Assembly (NCBI RefSeq): GCF_005473905.2
Contig: NZ_CP061336.1
Coordinates: forward strand, 3,650,501-3,714,500
Origin: Ruminiclostridium herbifermentans
GTDB lineage: Bacteria; Bacillota; Clostridia; Acetivibrionales; DSM-1351
Length of the DNA: 64,000 nt
Reading direction: 5' to 3'
Part shown: positions 34,778 through 44,563 of the stretch, one piece after another
Layout of the letters: every line of letters begins with the position of its first letter
Position numbering within the stretch: the stretch's first letter is position 1
Position numbers and translations under genes: made by a program
Notes under the pieces: generated by a model
Databases searched by the model: none
The model's input: only the letters and a program-made list of their open reading frames with translations
What the model was told of the DNA's origin: nothing

Positions 34778-37294
34778 TTACTTTTGTGCCGGAAATTTAT
34801 CAATTACACCTAATAGATATTGCTTCATCAGTGCAAAATCTATTGCATTAATGCTTCCATCACCATTCAAATCAGCTACGTACGTGTCATCACTTGCAGG
34901 GAAGTCTGTAACAGTGCCCAGCAGATACTGTTTAAGTAAAACGAAATCAAGGGCATCTATATTACCGTCTGCATTTAAATCCCCCATCTTTGAGGAACTG
35001 TTGCCGCCGCCTAATAGATCACTGTTTGCAAATGCGCTCATAAACACAAGAGTAGAAGCAGAACCAATTGCGTGCTCATTTGTTGTCCATTCATCGGCAC
35101 TATCCAAATAACATTTAGCAGGGAAGTTTGAAAGGCCAACACCTTGATATCTGTTTGGACCTAATGGCATAAAGCCTTTCGCTATTCCACTTTTCCCATC
35201 ATTATTAAATGTTGCAAATATAGTTTTAATGCAATCCTCGCCATATCCTGATACAAAACTCTTTCTCAATGGATTTGCTCCTAATATCCAATTTATAGAA
35301 GAGAGTGCCATATTGTTTATAGTATCATTATTAGTTCCAAGCTGTTTAGAACCAATTACTGCTTCCATACACATACCCATTATCTGGTTGTTACTGCCCC
35401 AGTAATAATTACTGTTTGTTAATGCATTACCCCATGCACTGTCTTGGTATCGTTGAATTTTGTTGTTTAACCATATATTAAACTCATCATTAAACCATTT
35501 TACAGCGTTATTATTGCGGTTCTCAGCTTTCATATATGAAAAGAATGCAAAATTCCAGTTTCCAACCCAATCTCCGTAAATATTCTCATAAGTATCCTTA
35601 CCTTTTGTATAATTTGCGAGAAAGTAATTATTATATTTTGCCTCACCAGTAGCCCTATACAAGGATGCTGCAGCCAAAAGCCTGCTGCTTAAATCGTTAT
35701 CAGTATTATATGGCCCGTTTGGAGACTTTATATTATTAGGGTTCTGCTCAAGATATGTCCATGCGCTCTTTGCAGCATTTAAACAAGTCAGAGCAAATGC
35801 TGAATCATATTTTTCATATACGATGGAAGCATGAGCTAAGGCAGCAGCTGCACACGCAGTATCTTCTGTGGGCCTAATATTTGTGGCAGAGCCCTCTTTA
35901 TCCTTTATAATTCTTTGTGTTATATTGCCGTCATCGTCGGACTGAACTCTTGCGTAGAAACCACCGCTTGCAGCATCTTGCATTTTTAAAATCCATTCTA
36001 ATTCCCATCTTGATTCATCTAATATATCAGGAATGCCGTTTCCGCTTTCAGGAATATTAAACTGATTATCAGTATATACCTCTGGGAACATCTCATAAGA
36101 CCAAAATAGATTTATTAATGTACCAGAACCAGTGCTCACATATTTTCCTAAATCGCCAGCATCAAACCATCCCTTTGATACATCTCTTGTCTTTGAAGAA
36201 TTTGAATCAAATATAGCAGCAACATCCTGCGGTGTCCTATCCTTTCTTGGATAATCAGGACAATACTGTTCTAAAAGGTCTGTTCCTGAACGCTGATAAT
36301 AAAAATATCTTGCAGCATCTTTCAATAGTGATTTAAAGACATCATTTCCTATCTTAAACTTAACAGACTTATCTATACCCTCTGCATTAACAGTTATATA
36401 GTACTCACCTGGCTGTTTTAAATCTGTAAATACTGCCTTTAAAACTCTTTCTCCTGAATCTGGGTCATAGTCTTTAACAAGAGATAATTGTCCACTATAT
36501 GCAACAGAGTTGTCAGAGACTCTTCTTACTTGAAATTGGGTTCCAACAGTAGCTGTAAACTCATCTTCAAAGCCTGAAACATAAGCATATTTCTCATAAT
36601 CTTCTAGAAATCCTACTTGATTTAATTTAATGGCAGGATATGCTTTTTCTTTGTCAGGAGAAGTAATTTTCAACTGATTGATCCAAACACAGAAAGGATC
36701 AAGAGTTACTTTATCCAGAACAATGGCTTTTGCATTGTAAGGGTCCATACCAAGAGCTGGGTCTAAAATATCCTTTAAAGGAATTTTTACATGCTGCCAC
36801 TCTTTTGTTACTGTGCAGTAATCTGTAATTGGTCTAGTTATTGTTTTCTCAACACCTGATGCTCGCTCACTCACATGATCTACCGCACCAATTACAAACT
36901 TTTCTCCTCCAACTTTACCTTTTACATTAAACTCTAAGTATCCATTAGGAACATATTGTGATACATCATGACAGTTCCATTCTGCTAATGTCAATATTAC
37001 AGCCATCCAATAGGAAGTAAGTTCTGTTTGAAGATTAAGTCTCAAAGAAGGCAAATTTTCATATGTAACTTGTGTATCTACTGGCAAATTACCGTTTTCA
37101 GTTTCCAATTCACCTGCTCCGCTCCCTGACCAGCCACTCACCTTATCTTTAAATACATAAAAGTCCTGAAGATTTCTCCATCCAGCTGGAGCACTTGCAT
37201 TAACCTCCTTTTGGGGTAAAATTAAAGATGTACAAAGTACTGCAATACATACAGCAAGCGCTAACAGCCTTTGCTTTCTAATATTTTTGGCCAT
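34778..37294 (-). CDS. Cellulosomal GH9 endoglucanase (CBM - Ig-like - GH9 - dockerin)
   Basis: About 838 residues. A signal peptide ([17 protein letters not shown], cut near NASA) precedes a ~175-residue N-terminal beta-sandwich, CBM30- or CBM4/9-like. An Ig-like CelD_N domain follows ([10 protein letters not shown]). The GH9 (alpha/alpha)6 domain has the catalytic base in [12 protein letters not shown] and the acid Glu in [11 protein letters not shown]. The type I dockerin ([32 protein letters not shown]) closes the protein. It cuts beta-1,4-glucan on the cellulosome. ATG 37294 follows GGGAGGAAGAATT and is preferred to 37354. Regulation may involve the near-repeat at 37836. Confidence 0.93.
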   Translation of the reverse strand: MAKNIRKQRLLALAVCIAVLCTSLILPQKEVNASAPAGWRNLQDFYVFKDKVSGWSGSGAGELETENGNLPVDTQVTYENLPSLRLNLQTELTSYWMAVILTLAEWNCHDVSQYVPNGYLEFNVKGKVGGEKFVIGAVDHVSERASGVEKTITRPITDYCTVTKEWQHVKIPLKDILDPALGMDPYNAKAIVLDKVTLDPFCVWINQLKITSPDKEKAYPAIKLNQVGFLEDYEKYAYVSGFEDEFTATVGTQFQVRRVSDNSVAYSGQLSLVKDYDPDSGERVLKAVFTDLKQPGEYYITVNAEGIDKSVKFKIGNDVFKSLLKDAARYFYYQRSGTDLLEQYCPDYPRKDRTPQDVAAIFDSNSSKTRDVSKGWFDAGDLGKYVSTGSGTLINLFWSYEMFPEVYTDNQFNIPESGNGIPDILDESRWELEWILKMQDAASGGFYARVQSDDDGNITQRIIKDKEGSATNIRPTEDTACAAAALAHASIVYEKYDSAFALTCLNAAKSAWTYLEQNPNNIKSPNGPYNTDNDLSSRLLAAASLYRATGEAKYNNYFLANYTKGKDTYENIYGDWVGNWNFAFFSYMKAENRNNNAVKWFNDEFNIWLNNKIQRYQDSAWGNALTNSNYYWGSNNQIMGMCMEAVIGSKQLGTNNDTINNMALSSINWILGANPLRKSFVSGYGEDCIKTIFATFNNDGKSGIAKGFMPLGPNRYQGVGLSNFPAKCYLDSADEWTTNEHAIGSASTLVFMSAFANSDLLGGGNSSSKMGDLNADGNIDALDFVLLKQYLLGTVTDFPASDDTYVADLNGDGSINAIDFALMKQYLLGVIDKFPAQK

Positions 37295-37336
37295 AATTCT
37301 TCCTCCCTTTTTATAAATTTTTAAATTAATATGTAA

Positions 37337-37665
37337 AACCCCAGTCGTTTTCATTAAAGAAGGGATTTTGGGTGGTTCTTTTCTATCATTTCCCTTAAAT
37401 GCAGGATGCTTGCATAATAGTTCTTATAGCATTTCCAAATATATAAGGGTCTTGATTTTGGGATTCTCCCCTCCGCTGCAACAGTATGCTGTAAAAAGAA
37501 TCCACTGATAGGATTACCATCATATCTCCAACTCCAAAATCCCCCAAGCAATAAATATTGGGGACACTGCTTGCTCCATTTAAAACTCTTTAACTTAAAA
37601 CTCTTTGATTAAAAAACTCTTTAATTTAAAACTCTTCAACTTAGCTTCGTAAAACTTATTGATAT
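37337..37665 (-). pseudogene. Degenerate partial copy of the solute-binding protein gene
   Basis: The minus strand encodes DGNPISGFFLQHTVAAEG, then NYYAS, which lines up with DGDPVSGFCLQHAVVKEAGY and NYYAK of the intact gene at 38222-39931. DNA similarity runs from about 37337 to 37665. There are several indels, and a short AAAACTCTTTAA-like run repeated about four times (37580-37642) replaces part of the gene. It covers roughly 110 of about 570 codons, so it is a dead fragment of a duplication, or of a related gene. Confidence 0.7.
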
Positions 37666-37835
37666 TGGCGTTTTCTGCCGGTTCACTGACATTACAAAGC
37701 AAAATCAGTCTATACTTTACATCAGCCTTTACTGGAAATAACACAAATCTTATTATATTTTCAAATTCAATTTTATTATGACTATTTGAGTATTATTATT
37801 TACTTAATTTCACTAAGTTTCACAAAATTATACTA

Positions 37836-37915
37836 TGCTAGTAATAAAATAACACAAGCTCTTATTAAGGAATACCGTAAAAATCCAAGTACTTTATATG
37901 GTAAAAATCCGACAT
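37836..37915 (-). promoter_or_regulatory. 80-bp conserved upstream element, copy 1
   Basis: This stretch matches 42861-42941 over nearly its full length (AATAAAATAACA, then TATTAAG, then GTAAAAAT and CAAGTA). Inside, TACC (37873) and GGTA (ending 37903) frame a 31-bp imperfect dyad. It lies about 550 bp upstream of the GH9 start, with the decayed solute-binding fragment in between. It may be a regulator site or the promoter of the lost gene. Confidence 0.5.
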
Positions 37916-38221
37916 TATGAAATAACAGAATTGTTTAAAATATTACATTATTTTCCTTAAAGTAGAAATGATAAGAAATGATAAAAAGTAGAGATGTCTT
38001 ATATAACAATCAGTGCTTTTAGCACTAATAATTCTAATTCATTAAAATGCATCACCAACTGAACCGCATACTAACCCTAGACAAACTTTAAATTTCACCT
38101 ATTATTAGCATTTATTACACCCCACATATATGAAGTTTACTTGAAGTATAAAGTGTATCATATTGTGAGAGTCAATATTAAAAATAAATAATCTCCTATC
38201 TGCAATTAGTTCTCTATATAT

Positions 38222-39931
38222 CTATTTCCAAAGCTCTATTCTATCTTTTAAAGCCTTTGTAAACTGTTCCTCAAATTCTCTTACACCAGCCTCTTCCATT
38301 TCTTTAATGAATTCTATCCACATATCATCAAACTCTTCCGGCTTAGCTATAATAATCTTTGGACAGTATTTCTTGCTAATTTCCGTCACCCTATTAGTTA
38401 TAGCTATCCACTCATTACTCATGCTGCCTTCAATTTTCCAAGCAGCACCATATGGCTTAACTGGAAACTCACCCTTTTGAGGATATAAATCTTTCCAATA
38501 TTTAACTCCATATGCAGAAAGTACATCTCTTTCAGTTTGAGTATAGTTCTTTGAAAGTTCCTCAATTGTATTTGCAGATAACGGATTCCCTGTAGAATCC
38601 CTATAAGCAGTACCATACCTAGGCCATGGATATACATATAAACCAATGCCTGTTTTCCTTCTAAACTCAGCATCCTCATTCATTTGCTTTAATACTTCTG
38701 GAAAAAATACACGCTTACCGCTATTGTCATATTTCCAATGAACGCCTTCTATACCCCAATTGGTCAATATCTGAGCTTCTTCTCCTGCCATCCAATTTAG
38801 GAACTGCATTGCTCTAATCTTGTCCTTACATTTCGAGGTAATTGCCATTCCTGAACCAAAGCCTATATATCCTTTGTCCTGATACTCAGGGTACTTAATT
38901 GTTTCATTCAATGTACATGGATATCTGCCATACATTCTATCTTCCAAACCAGCACTTCGTAAAGCTTTATGAACTTCTCCTTCGTAATTCCAAGAAGCAT
39001 CAATGATTCCCAGTACTCTACCAGATGAAAGCTTTTCCTTATACTGCTCTACATCTTGTGTAAAGCTTTCCTTATCAATAAGATTTTGATTCCACATTCC
39101 ATTTAGCCATTTGAAATATTCCTTATTGGATTCTGTTATAATATGACGCTTAGCTTCAATTGGATTTAGCGTAATTGCCCATTCGTCGTCGGTATATCCT
39201 GTGGCAAGGTTAGCTGGATTGCTAATTGATATAAAATAGCCCCAGTCACTTCCATTAAGAAGTAGGGGGATAGTGGGTCGTTCTTTGCCATCTTTCCCCT
39301 TAAATGTAGGGTGCTTTGCATAATAGTTCTTTATTGCATTCTCAAAATCCATAAGGGTCTTTATTTGGGGATAACCTGCTTCCTTTACAACTGCATGCTG
39401 CAAACAGAAGCCACTGACAGGGTCACCATCTTCATCACCCACTCCGGCATCACCCAAGCAATAAATATTAGGTTTTTCTTTGCTCCATTTAAGCCTCTTT
39501 AATTCATCTCCATATAGCTTTTTAATATTAGAACCATATTGATAAATAAGATCATCTAATTTCTCAACTCCATTGACATCCATCAAAAGATTCAAGTATG
39601 TATTTGCATATATTATATCGGGTAAATCACCACTTGCTACCATAAGAGAAATTCTCTGTTTTGCATCGCCTACGGCATTTTCAATTTTTAGAGAAACTCC
39701 AGTAAGTTCAGTAATTTTTTGTGCAACAGGAGTGTCCCAAGTGTCTGTGAAAGGACTTATTTCTCCAATATATACAGAAAAACTAATAGGAGTTACAGGC
39801 ATATTTTTTGATATTGACGCAGCTGCATCTTCATTGGAAAAACTGTTTTCTATTGCATTCTCTGAACTACATCCTAAACTAGAAGCCATTGCCATTATTA
39901 TTATCAATACAATGCTTACTACTCTTTTCAC
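38222..39931 (-). CDS. Extracellular solute-binding lipoprotein (sugar ABC type)
   Basis: About 569 residues. It has a lipoprotein signal (IVLIIIMAMASSLGCSS) with the lipid-anchored Cys. The body is a large family-1-type binding protein, with PVTPISFSVYIGEISPFTDTW near the start and LTGVSLKIENAVGD, as in LplA-like oligosaccharide binders. The GTG at 39931 has GGAGGGG 5 nt upstream and gives a normal signal peptide, so the ATG at 39952 is rejected. No permease or ATPase genes are near. With the YesM/YesN pair at 43-46 kb it may be a sensing partner, as in the three-component systems of cellulolytic clostridia. Confidence 0.88.
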   Translation of the reverse strand: MKRVVSIVLIIIMAMASSLGCSSENAIENSFSNEDAAASISKNMPVTPISFSVYIGEISPFTDTWDTPVAQKITELTGVSLKIENAVGDAKQRISLMVASGDLPDIIYANTYLNLLMDVNGVEKLDDLIYQYGSNIKKLYGDELKRLKWSKEKPNIYCLGDAGVGDEDGDPVSGFCLQHAVVKEAGYPQIKTLMDFENAIKNYYAKHPTFKGKDGKERPTIPLLLNGSDWGYFISISNPANLATGYTDDEWAITLNPIEAKRHIITESNKEYFKWLNGMWNQNLIDKESFTQDVEQYKEKLSSGRVLGIIDASWNYEGEVHKALRSAGLEDRMYGRYPCTLNETIKYPEYQDKGYIGFGSGMAITSKCKDKIRAMQFLNWMAGEEAQILTNWGIEGVHWKYDNSGKRVFFPEVLKQMNEDAEFRRKTGIGLYVYPWPRYGTAYRDSTGNPLSANTIEELSKNYTQTERDVLSAYGVKYWKDLYPQKGEFPVKPYGAAWKIEGSMSNEWIAITNRVTEISKKYCPKIIIAKPEEFDDMWIEFIKEMEEAGVREFEEQFTKALKDRIELWK

Positions 39932-40127
39932 AAATGCCCCTCCTATTATCACTTACGCTGTGATTTGCGTTATTATGGCTTTTAACTTTTCTCGACTTTA
40001 TTTTATCATTTATTGTATTAAATTTAAATTAAGTTGAATGTATATTTTATAGCCTAAAAATAAAGCAATTCAACTTATCACGTAAGTACCTAACAATAAT
40101 CAATCTTATTAATGCTTTACCGACAAA

Positions 40128-40176
40128 AAAACCCGAAAGTACAGTTGTTAATTACAAGATGCACTTTCGAGTTTTT
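40128..40176 (-). terminator. Terminator of the pectate lyase gene
   Basis: On the minus strand AAAACTCGAAAGT pairs with ACTTTCGGGTTTT (one mismatch), followed by a run of T and GTCGG. It lies about 140 bp after the pectate lyase stop and is the natural end of that transcript. Confidence 0.75.
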
Positions 40177-40313
40177 GAGATTATTAATACTTTAACGGCT
40201 TTTCACATTCACCATCTATTGTTCATAGTGTGCTAGGAACTGTTAAAACAAGAAATAATATATCAGCAATAAACTGCTTAAATACTACTCCCGCACTATA
40301 AATAATATTTAAA

Positions 40314-42617
40314 CTAATTATTTGTTACCTTTTCAAAGTTATTTCCACCATTGCCGCTGGCTTGACACCCTATTAATGTAAGCTTTCCGGGATTGCTATT
40401 CCATGTGAAGCCATGCTTTTTGTTGTTAAAGGCTTTGCAATTTATTAGTGTGTGGTCTACGCTTATTTTTGAGCCTCCAAGCTTAAATCCATTTCCATCG
40501 CTATCAGTGGTAGATATACCTTCTTCAGTTCTTCCATTGTAGCTTGCTTCACAGTTTTCTAAGTATACTGAGCCAATTGGTCCTGTATCATCCTTTGTGT
40601 ATAGGTCCCAACCGTCATCAATATTATACTTTGATACACAGCCTATAAATTTATTGCCGCTGCCACATGTAAGCTTAGCTGCAAATCCGTCTGCATCTTC
40701 GCCATCGTCAGGGTCATAGTTGTTGTGAGAGTAGCAGTTGATAATAGTGTTATTGCTTGGCCACTGGCTTATAGAATTATATGCTGAATTATATCTAGAC
40801 AGCTGAAGACCTGTATCCTTATTTGCATAGAATTCACAGCTGTCAATGGTATTGTTGTGACCTGCCAGCAGCATACCATTGTCACCGGCCTTTTGAATTT
40901 TTATACCTTTAATATTCCAATAGTTCCCTGCTAGTACTACCCCTCTATTTGATGAATTAAATGCCATAGATGAGAAATCCAATACAGGCTTTTCATTGCC
41001 TAGAGCAGCGATATTTTTAGTACTTCCTGCACTGCCGTTATTTCCTTCTGCAATAATTACAGTTTTGGAAAAATAATAAGTACCACCCTTTAAATAAATA
41101 GTTTTTCCAGGCTTAATACTATCAATAGCCTGTTGTAAGGTGATTGGACCATTTGGTTCTATTGTAATGTTACCATCTTCTGGTGGATTATCATCACCTG
41201 GCGTTGTACTATTATCAACAGGAAAAACTGATATTAGTCCAAGCAAATATTTTTTAAAAATGGCATAATCAAGGGCAGTTACTGCTTTATCACCGTCTAG
41301 ATCGTAAACCTCTATATCTATGTAGCTTATTTGTCCTAACAGATACTTCTTATAGTTTGCATAGTCTATTGCATCAACAAAACCATCACCGTTGGTATCT
41401 CCATATACTATTTTGCCTCCTGGGTTTTGTCCTGGGTTTTCTGGGTTTTGACCTGGATTATCTGGATTTTCACCGGGGTCTTCATCGCCAATATTACTTA
41501 TTCCAAGATCAATAACACTGTTATTGGAGCCATCAAGTCTTCCTATACCCGCATATCTTGCTACTATTGACTTTACATCATTTACACTTGATAAAACATT
41601 TGAGTAGGAATATGATGGGGTAAAGCTGCAATTTGAAGTTGTGGGTTGATTGCCCTTACAATTATCAAACACATTGTTCCTTACATTCCATAAGCCGTTC
41701 ACATCGCTGTTATATGCACCTATAGGGCCTGCAGCAAGTCCTGATTCTGAATTTATGCTTCCAGAACCAACTCTTTCAAAATAGTTCCCCTCAATAAGCA
41801 GCTGTGCTCCCATTCTGGAATTTACTGCACTATTCAAAACATCGCCAAAGTAATTATTAAAGATGTGTCCTGTACCAAATCTATAACTTGGGGTTCGTTC
41901 TTTAATGTTTTTAAATATGTTATGGTGATACGTCATTTTTCTGTCGTAGTTGTCACTGTCTGAACTTCCCACTAAACTGCATTTGAAAGAGTCATGAAAG
42001 TAGTTCCACGACACTGTAATATATGCACTATCCTTCTTGCAATCAAGCAAGCCATCGTACCAGTCAACGTCTCCTCCAGCAATATCACCTTTTGTGTCTA
42101 CTACCCCGTCACCATTGCAATCACCAAGCATATTGTAAAGTTCGCAATGGTCAATCCATATATTTTTGCTGTTCTCAATTCCTATACAATCCATAGGAGC
42201 TAAGCAATTATGTATTTTCAGGTTCTGAACGATTATGTTATTGGATTTTACAATGTTAATTCCCACACCATCTAATTCACCGCTAGTTCCAACACCAGTA
42301 ATGGTGATGTTTGAAACTTCCTTTACTGCAATTGCTTCTGTTCCAGAAATCTTCCCGTTTATTTTTATAATAAGCGGAGAAGTATCTTTATCCTTTTTTC
42401 TTTGGTTTAACAGATTATTTATGTCTGTTAGGTTTTTAGATGTTACTACCTTACCCCCTGTTCCTCCTGTAGTACCACCATTTAGTGTTGCAAAACCCAC
42501 TAGTCCAAAAAGTTCACTGCCAGTTGCAGCTTTAACATCAGCACCACCGCTAAAGCCAACAACTGACTGTGCTAGCACTAAGCCAGCTAAAATGATAGCT
42601 TTAAATCTTTTGAACAT
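40314..42617 (-). CDS. Cellulosomal double pectate lyase (PL1 - dockerin - PL9-like)
   Basis: About 767 residues. After a signal peptide (ILAGLVLAQSVVGFSGG) comes a PL1 pectate lyase domain (~30-370). It has the calcium-site and helix motifs IWIDHCELYN, VSWNYFHDSFK and TYHHNIFKNIKERTPSYRFG, the last with the catalytic Arg. An Asn/Pro/Gly linker leads to an internal type I dockerin (GDTNGDGFVDAIDYANYKKY, DLDGDKAVTALDYAIFKKY). A second right-handed beta-helix follows, PL9-like (LQQAIDSIKPGKTIYLKGG, ADGFAAKLTCGSGN, DDGWDLYTKDD). Both domains would cleave polygalacturonate by beta-elimination. The start follows GGAGG; the ATG at 42623 is too close. Confidence 0.92.
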   Translation of the reverse strand: MFKRFKAIILAGLVLAQSVVGFSGGADVKAATGSELFGLVGFATLNGGTTGGTGGKVVTSKNLTDINNLLNQRKKDKDTSPLIIKINGKISGTEAIAVKEVSNITITGVGTSGELDGVGINIVKSNNIIVQNLKIHNCLAPMDCIGIENSKNIWIDHCELYNMLGDCNGDGVVDTKGDIAGGDVDWYDGLLDCKKDSAYITVSWNYFHDSFKCSLVGSSDSDNYDRKMTYHHNIFKNIKERTPSYRFGTGHIFNNYFGDVLNSAVNSRMGAQLLIEGNYFERVGSGSINSESGLAAGPIGAYNSDVNGLWNVRNNVFDNCKGNQPTTSNCSFTPSYSYSNVLSSVNDVKSIVARYAGIGRLDGSNNSVIDLGISNIGDEDPGENPDNPGQNPENPGQNPGGKIVYGDTNGDGFVDAIDYANYKKYLLGQISYIDIEVYDLDGDKAVTALDYAIFKKYLLGLISVFPVDNSTTPGDDNPPEDGNITIEPNGPITLQQAIDSIKPGKTIYLKGGTYYFSKTVIIAEGNNGSAGSTKNIAALGNEKPVLDFSSMAFNSSNRGVVLAGNYWNIKGIKIQKAGDNGMLLAGHNNTIDSCEFYANKDTGLQLSRYNSAYNSISQWPSNNTIINCYSHNNYDPDDGEDADGFAAKLTCGSGNKFIGCVSKYNIDDGWDLYTKDDTGPIGSVYLENCEASYNGRTEEGISTTDSDGNGFKLGGSKISVDHTLINCKAFNNKKHGFTWNSNPGKLTLIGCQASGNGGNNFEKVTNN

Positions 42618-42860
42618 TTTCATCCTCCTCCAAAAAAAATTTTTGTCTATTCAAATTTAATATCCTAAAAATGTTATAATACCTTCATAACTGCATTTTT
42701 AAGGATATCTTTGAATAATACAAATGTTTTTTAATCATCCTCCTTTTGGTATATTACAAGTTATGTATAAAACCACTGACATTTAATTTGTAAATAATTT
42801 TTTCTTATATAAACATAATTTAATATATCTAAATTTAACGAATATGTCATGAAATTACAC

Positions 42861-42941
42861 TGCATATGTAATAAAATAACATAAGCATTTATTAAGTAAT
42901 ACTGTAAAAATTCAAGTATTTTATATAGTAAAATCCTACAT
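42861..42941 (-). promoter_or_regulatory. 81-bp conserved upstream element, copy 2
   Basis: This is the counterpart of 37836-37915, about 245-325 bp upstream of the pectate lyase start. Its dyad (42900-42930) is framed by TACT and AGTA, where copy 1 has TACC and GGTA, so the outer pair has changed on both sides together. It lies next to the end of the YesN regulator gene and is a candidate binding site or promoter for cellulosomal genes. Confidence 0.5.
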
Positions 42942-43008
42942 AAATAAGTTACATACTTGTTTATTTTACTTTGTTTCATAAAAAAACATGACAGCAGGCA
43001 GCCATTCT

Positions 43009-44559
43009 CTAAGTTCTACCTTTAAAATCAGACGGGGATACTCCTACATAAAACTTGAACTTTTTGTAAAAGTAATTCATGTCCTTAAATCCTGTTTTTT
43101 GTGCAACTTGATATACCTTGTATCCCTCTCTCAGAAAATGTATTGCTTTTTCAACTCGAATGGTATCAAGATATGTATTGAAGTGTTTTCCAGTATTTTG
43201 TCTTATCTTTTTGCCTAAGTAATCACTATTATAATTAAATAAAGCAGCAATTGTCTCCAGCTTTAAATCCTGATTATAATTTCGTCCTATGTAGTCAATT
43301 ATTTTTTTAAATGGATCATCGGGTCGCATTTTTTGAAGTTCCTCTGAAATTTCTATAAATTTATGCTTCATGTAAACATGTAACTCCTGCAAACTATCTT
43401 TTTGGCATATTTCCTTAAGAACTTCCTGGCAGACACTAAGTTTTTCCTTCATATCACAATTAACTAGAACCAGTTTATTTAAGGCAGCCGAATAAATATT
43501 GGAATAATTAACTTTAATAACATCTTCACAATACTTTTCGCATAAAAATTCCTGATATACAATGTCCATAGCATTTTCTATTTGACTTATATTACCAGCA
43601 TCAATGGCTTTGTACAAACTGTCTGCTATGTGCTCCATACTATATCTCACTGGGATATTTCCACCTTCACCAGCAATATTTGATTCTTCTATACTATCAC
43701 TTATAATGCCTTTTGAGCCAAGAATGAACTTCCTATTTATCAATTTACAGGCATGATGAAAAGAAGAAGAAATGTCTGATATATTTTCCGCTAAACTGCC
43801 TAATACTATTGTGATATCTGCTCCGCATAGTTCCTTGATATGTAAAGGCATCTGTTGAAGAATTTTTAAATTTGCCTTAAGCTTTATTTCATTAAAAAGA
43901 ATACCAACATAAATTTCAATGTCAAAAACATACCCCAATTCATTTTCAGAAATAATACTTTCAATATTACTTTTAACATTCATTTTCGCAGTTATTTCAT
44001 TCAAATTTTCACCTTCTATTTCTACAAGTGCAATTCGATAATTGCTCCACGGAAAATCAAAGCCAAAAAATGAATAATACTTTTCAAATGTATTAACATC
44101 TATCGTGTTAAATATAATACTTTGAAGTATTTTATCCTTTGAAAATGATATGCTTAAATCTATATTATCTTTGATTAGCTTGTTGTTAATTATCTTATCA
44201 TGAGCCTTACAAACCTTTTCTATAAGCACATTTTGGTCTATTGGTTTAAGTATGTAGGAATCTACACCCAATTCGATAGCTGACTGCGCATATTTGAAAT
44301 CTGAATATGCGGACAAGACAATAAACTCGCAGAATATATTTTCTTTCCGCAAGTTCTTAATCATTTCTAATCCATCCATTATTGGCATTTTAACATCCAC
44401 AATAACAAGATCTGGGTTTAATTCGCGTATCTGCGTTAGTCCTCTCAAGCCATTACTAGCTTCGCCGCAAATATAAAACCCATGTCCATTCCAATTAATG
44501 ATTTTTTTTAAGCCCTCTCTGATGTAATCTTCATCATCAATAATCATTGCCTTGAGCAT
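43009..44559 (-). CDS. YesN-type AraC family response regulator
   Basis: About 516 residues. The receiver domain has acidic DDED at 8-11 and phospho-acceptor D55 (LVIVDVKMP). A long middle region follows, then a C-terminal double HTH of the AraC type (ETIAALFNYNSDYLGKKIRQ, VYQVAQKTGFKDMNYFYKKF). Such regulators control polysaccharide-use genes in clostridia. ATG 44559 follows GGAGGG and lies just after the kinase stop; the ORF start at 44610 lies inside the kinase gene. Its partner is the YesM kinase upstream. Likely targets are the pectate lyase and perhaps the GH9 gene, from position only. Confidence 0.93.
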   Translation of the reverse strand: MLKAMIIDDEDYIREGLKKIINWNGHGFYICGEASNGLRGLTQIRELNPDLVIVDVKMPIMDGLEMIKNLRKENIFCEFIVLSAYSDFKYAQSAIELGVDSYILKPIDQNVLIEKVCKAHDKIINNKLIKDNIDLSISFSKDKILQSIIFNTIDVNTFEKYYSFFGFDFPWSNYRIALVEIEGENLNEITAKMNVKSNIESIISENELGYVFDIEIYVGILFNEIKLKANLKILQQMPLHIKELCGADITIVLGSLAENISDISSSFHHACKLINRKFILGSKGIISDSIEESNIAGEGGNIPVRYSMEHIADSLYKAIDAGNISQIENAMDIVYQEFLCEKYCEDVIKVNYSNIYSAALNKLVLVNCDMKEKLSVCQEVLKEICQKDSLQELHVYMKHKFIEISEELQKMRPDDPFKKIIDYIGRNYNQDLKLETIAALFNYNSDYLGKKIRQNTGKHFNTYLDTIRVEKAIHFLREGYKVYQVAQKTGFKDMNYFYKKFKFYVGVSPSDFKGRT

Positions 44560-44563
44560 TGCT

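Noticed and set aside
37354-37551. 65-residue protein gene
   Set aside because: It is part of the degenerate solute-binding gene copy, not an independent gene.
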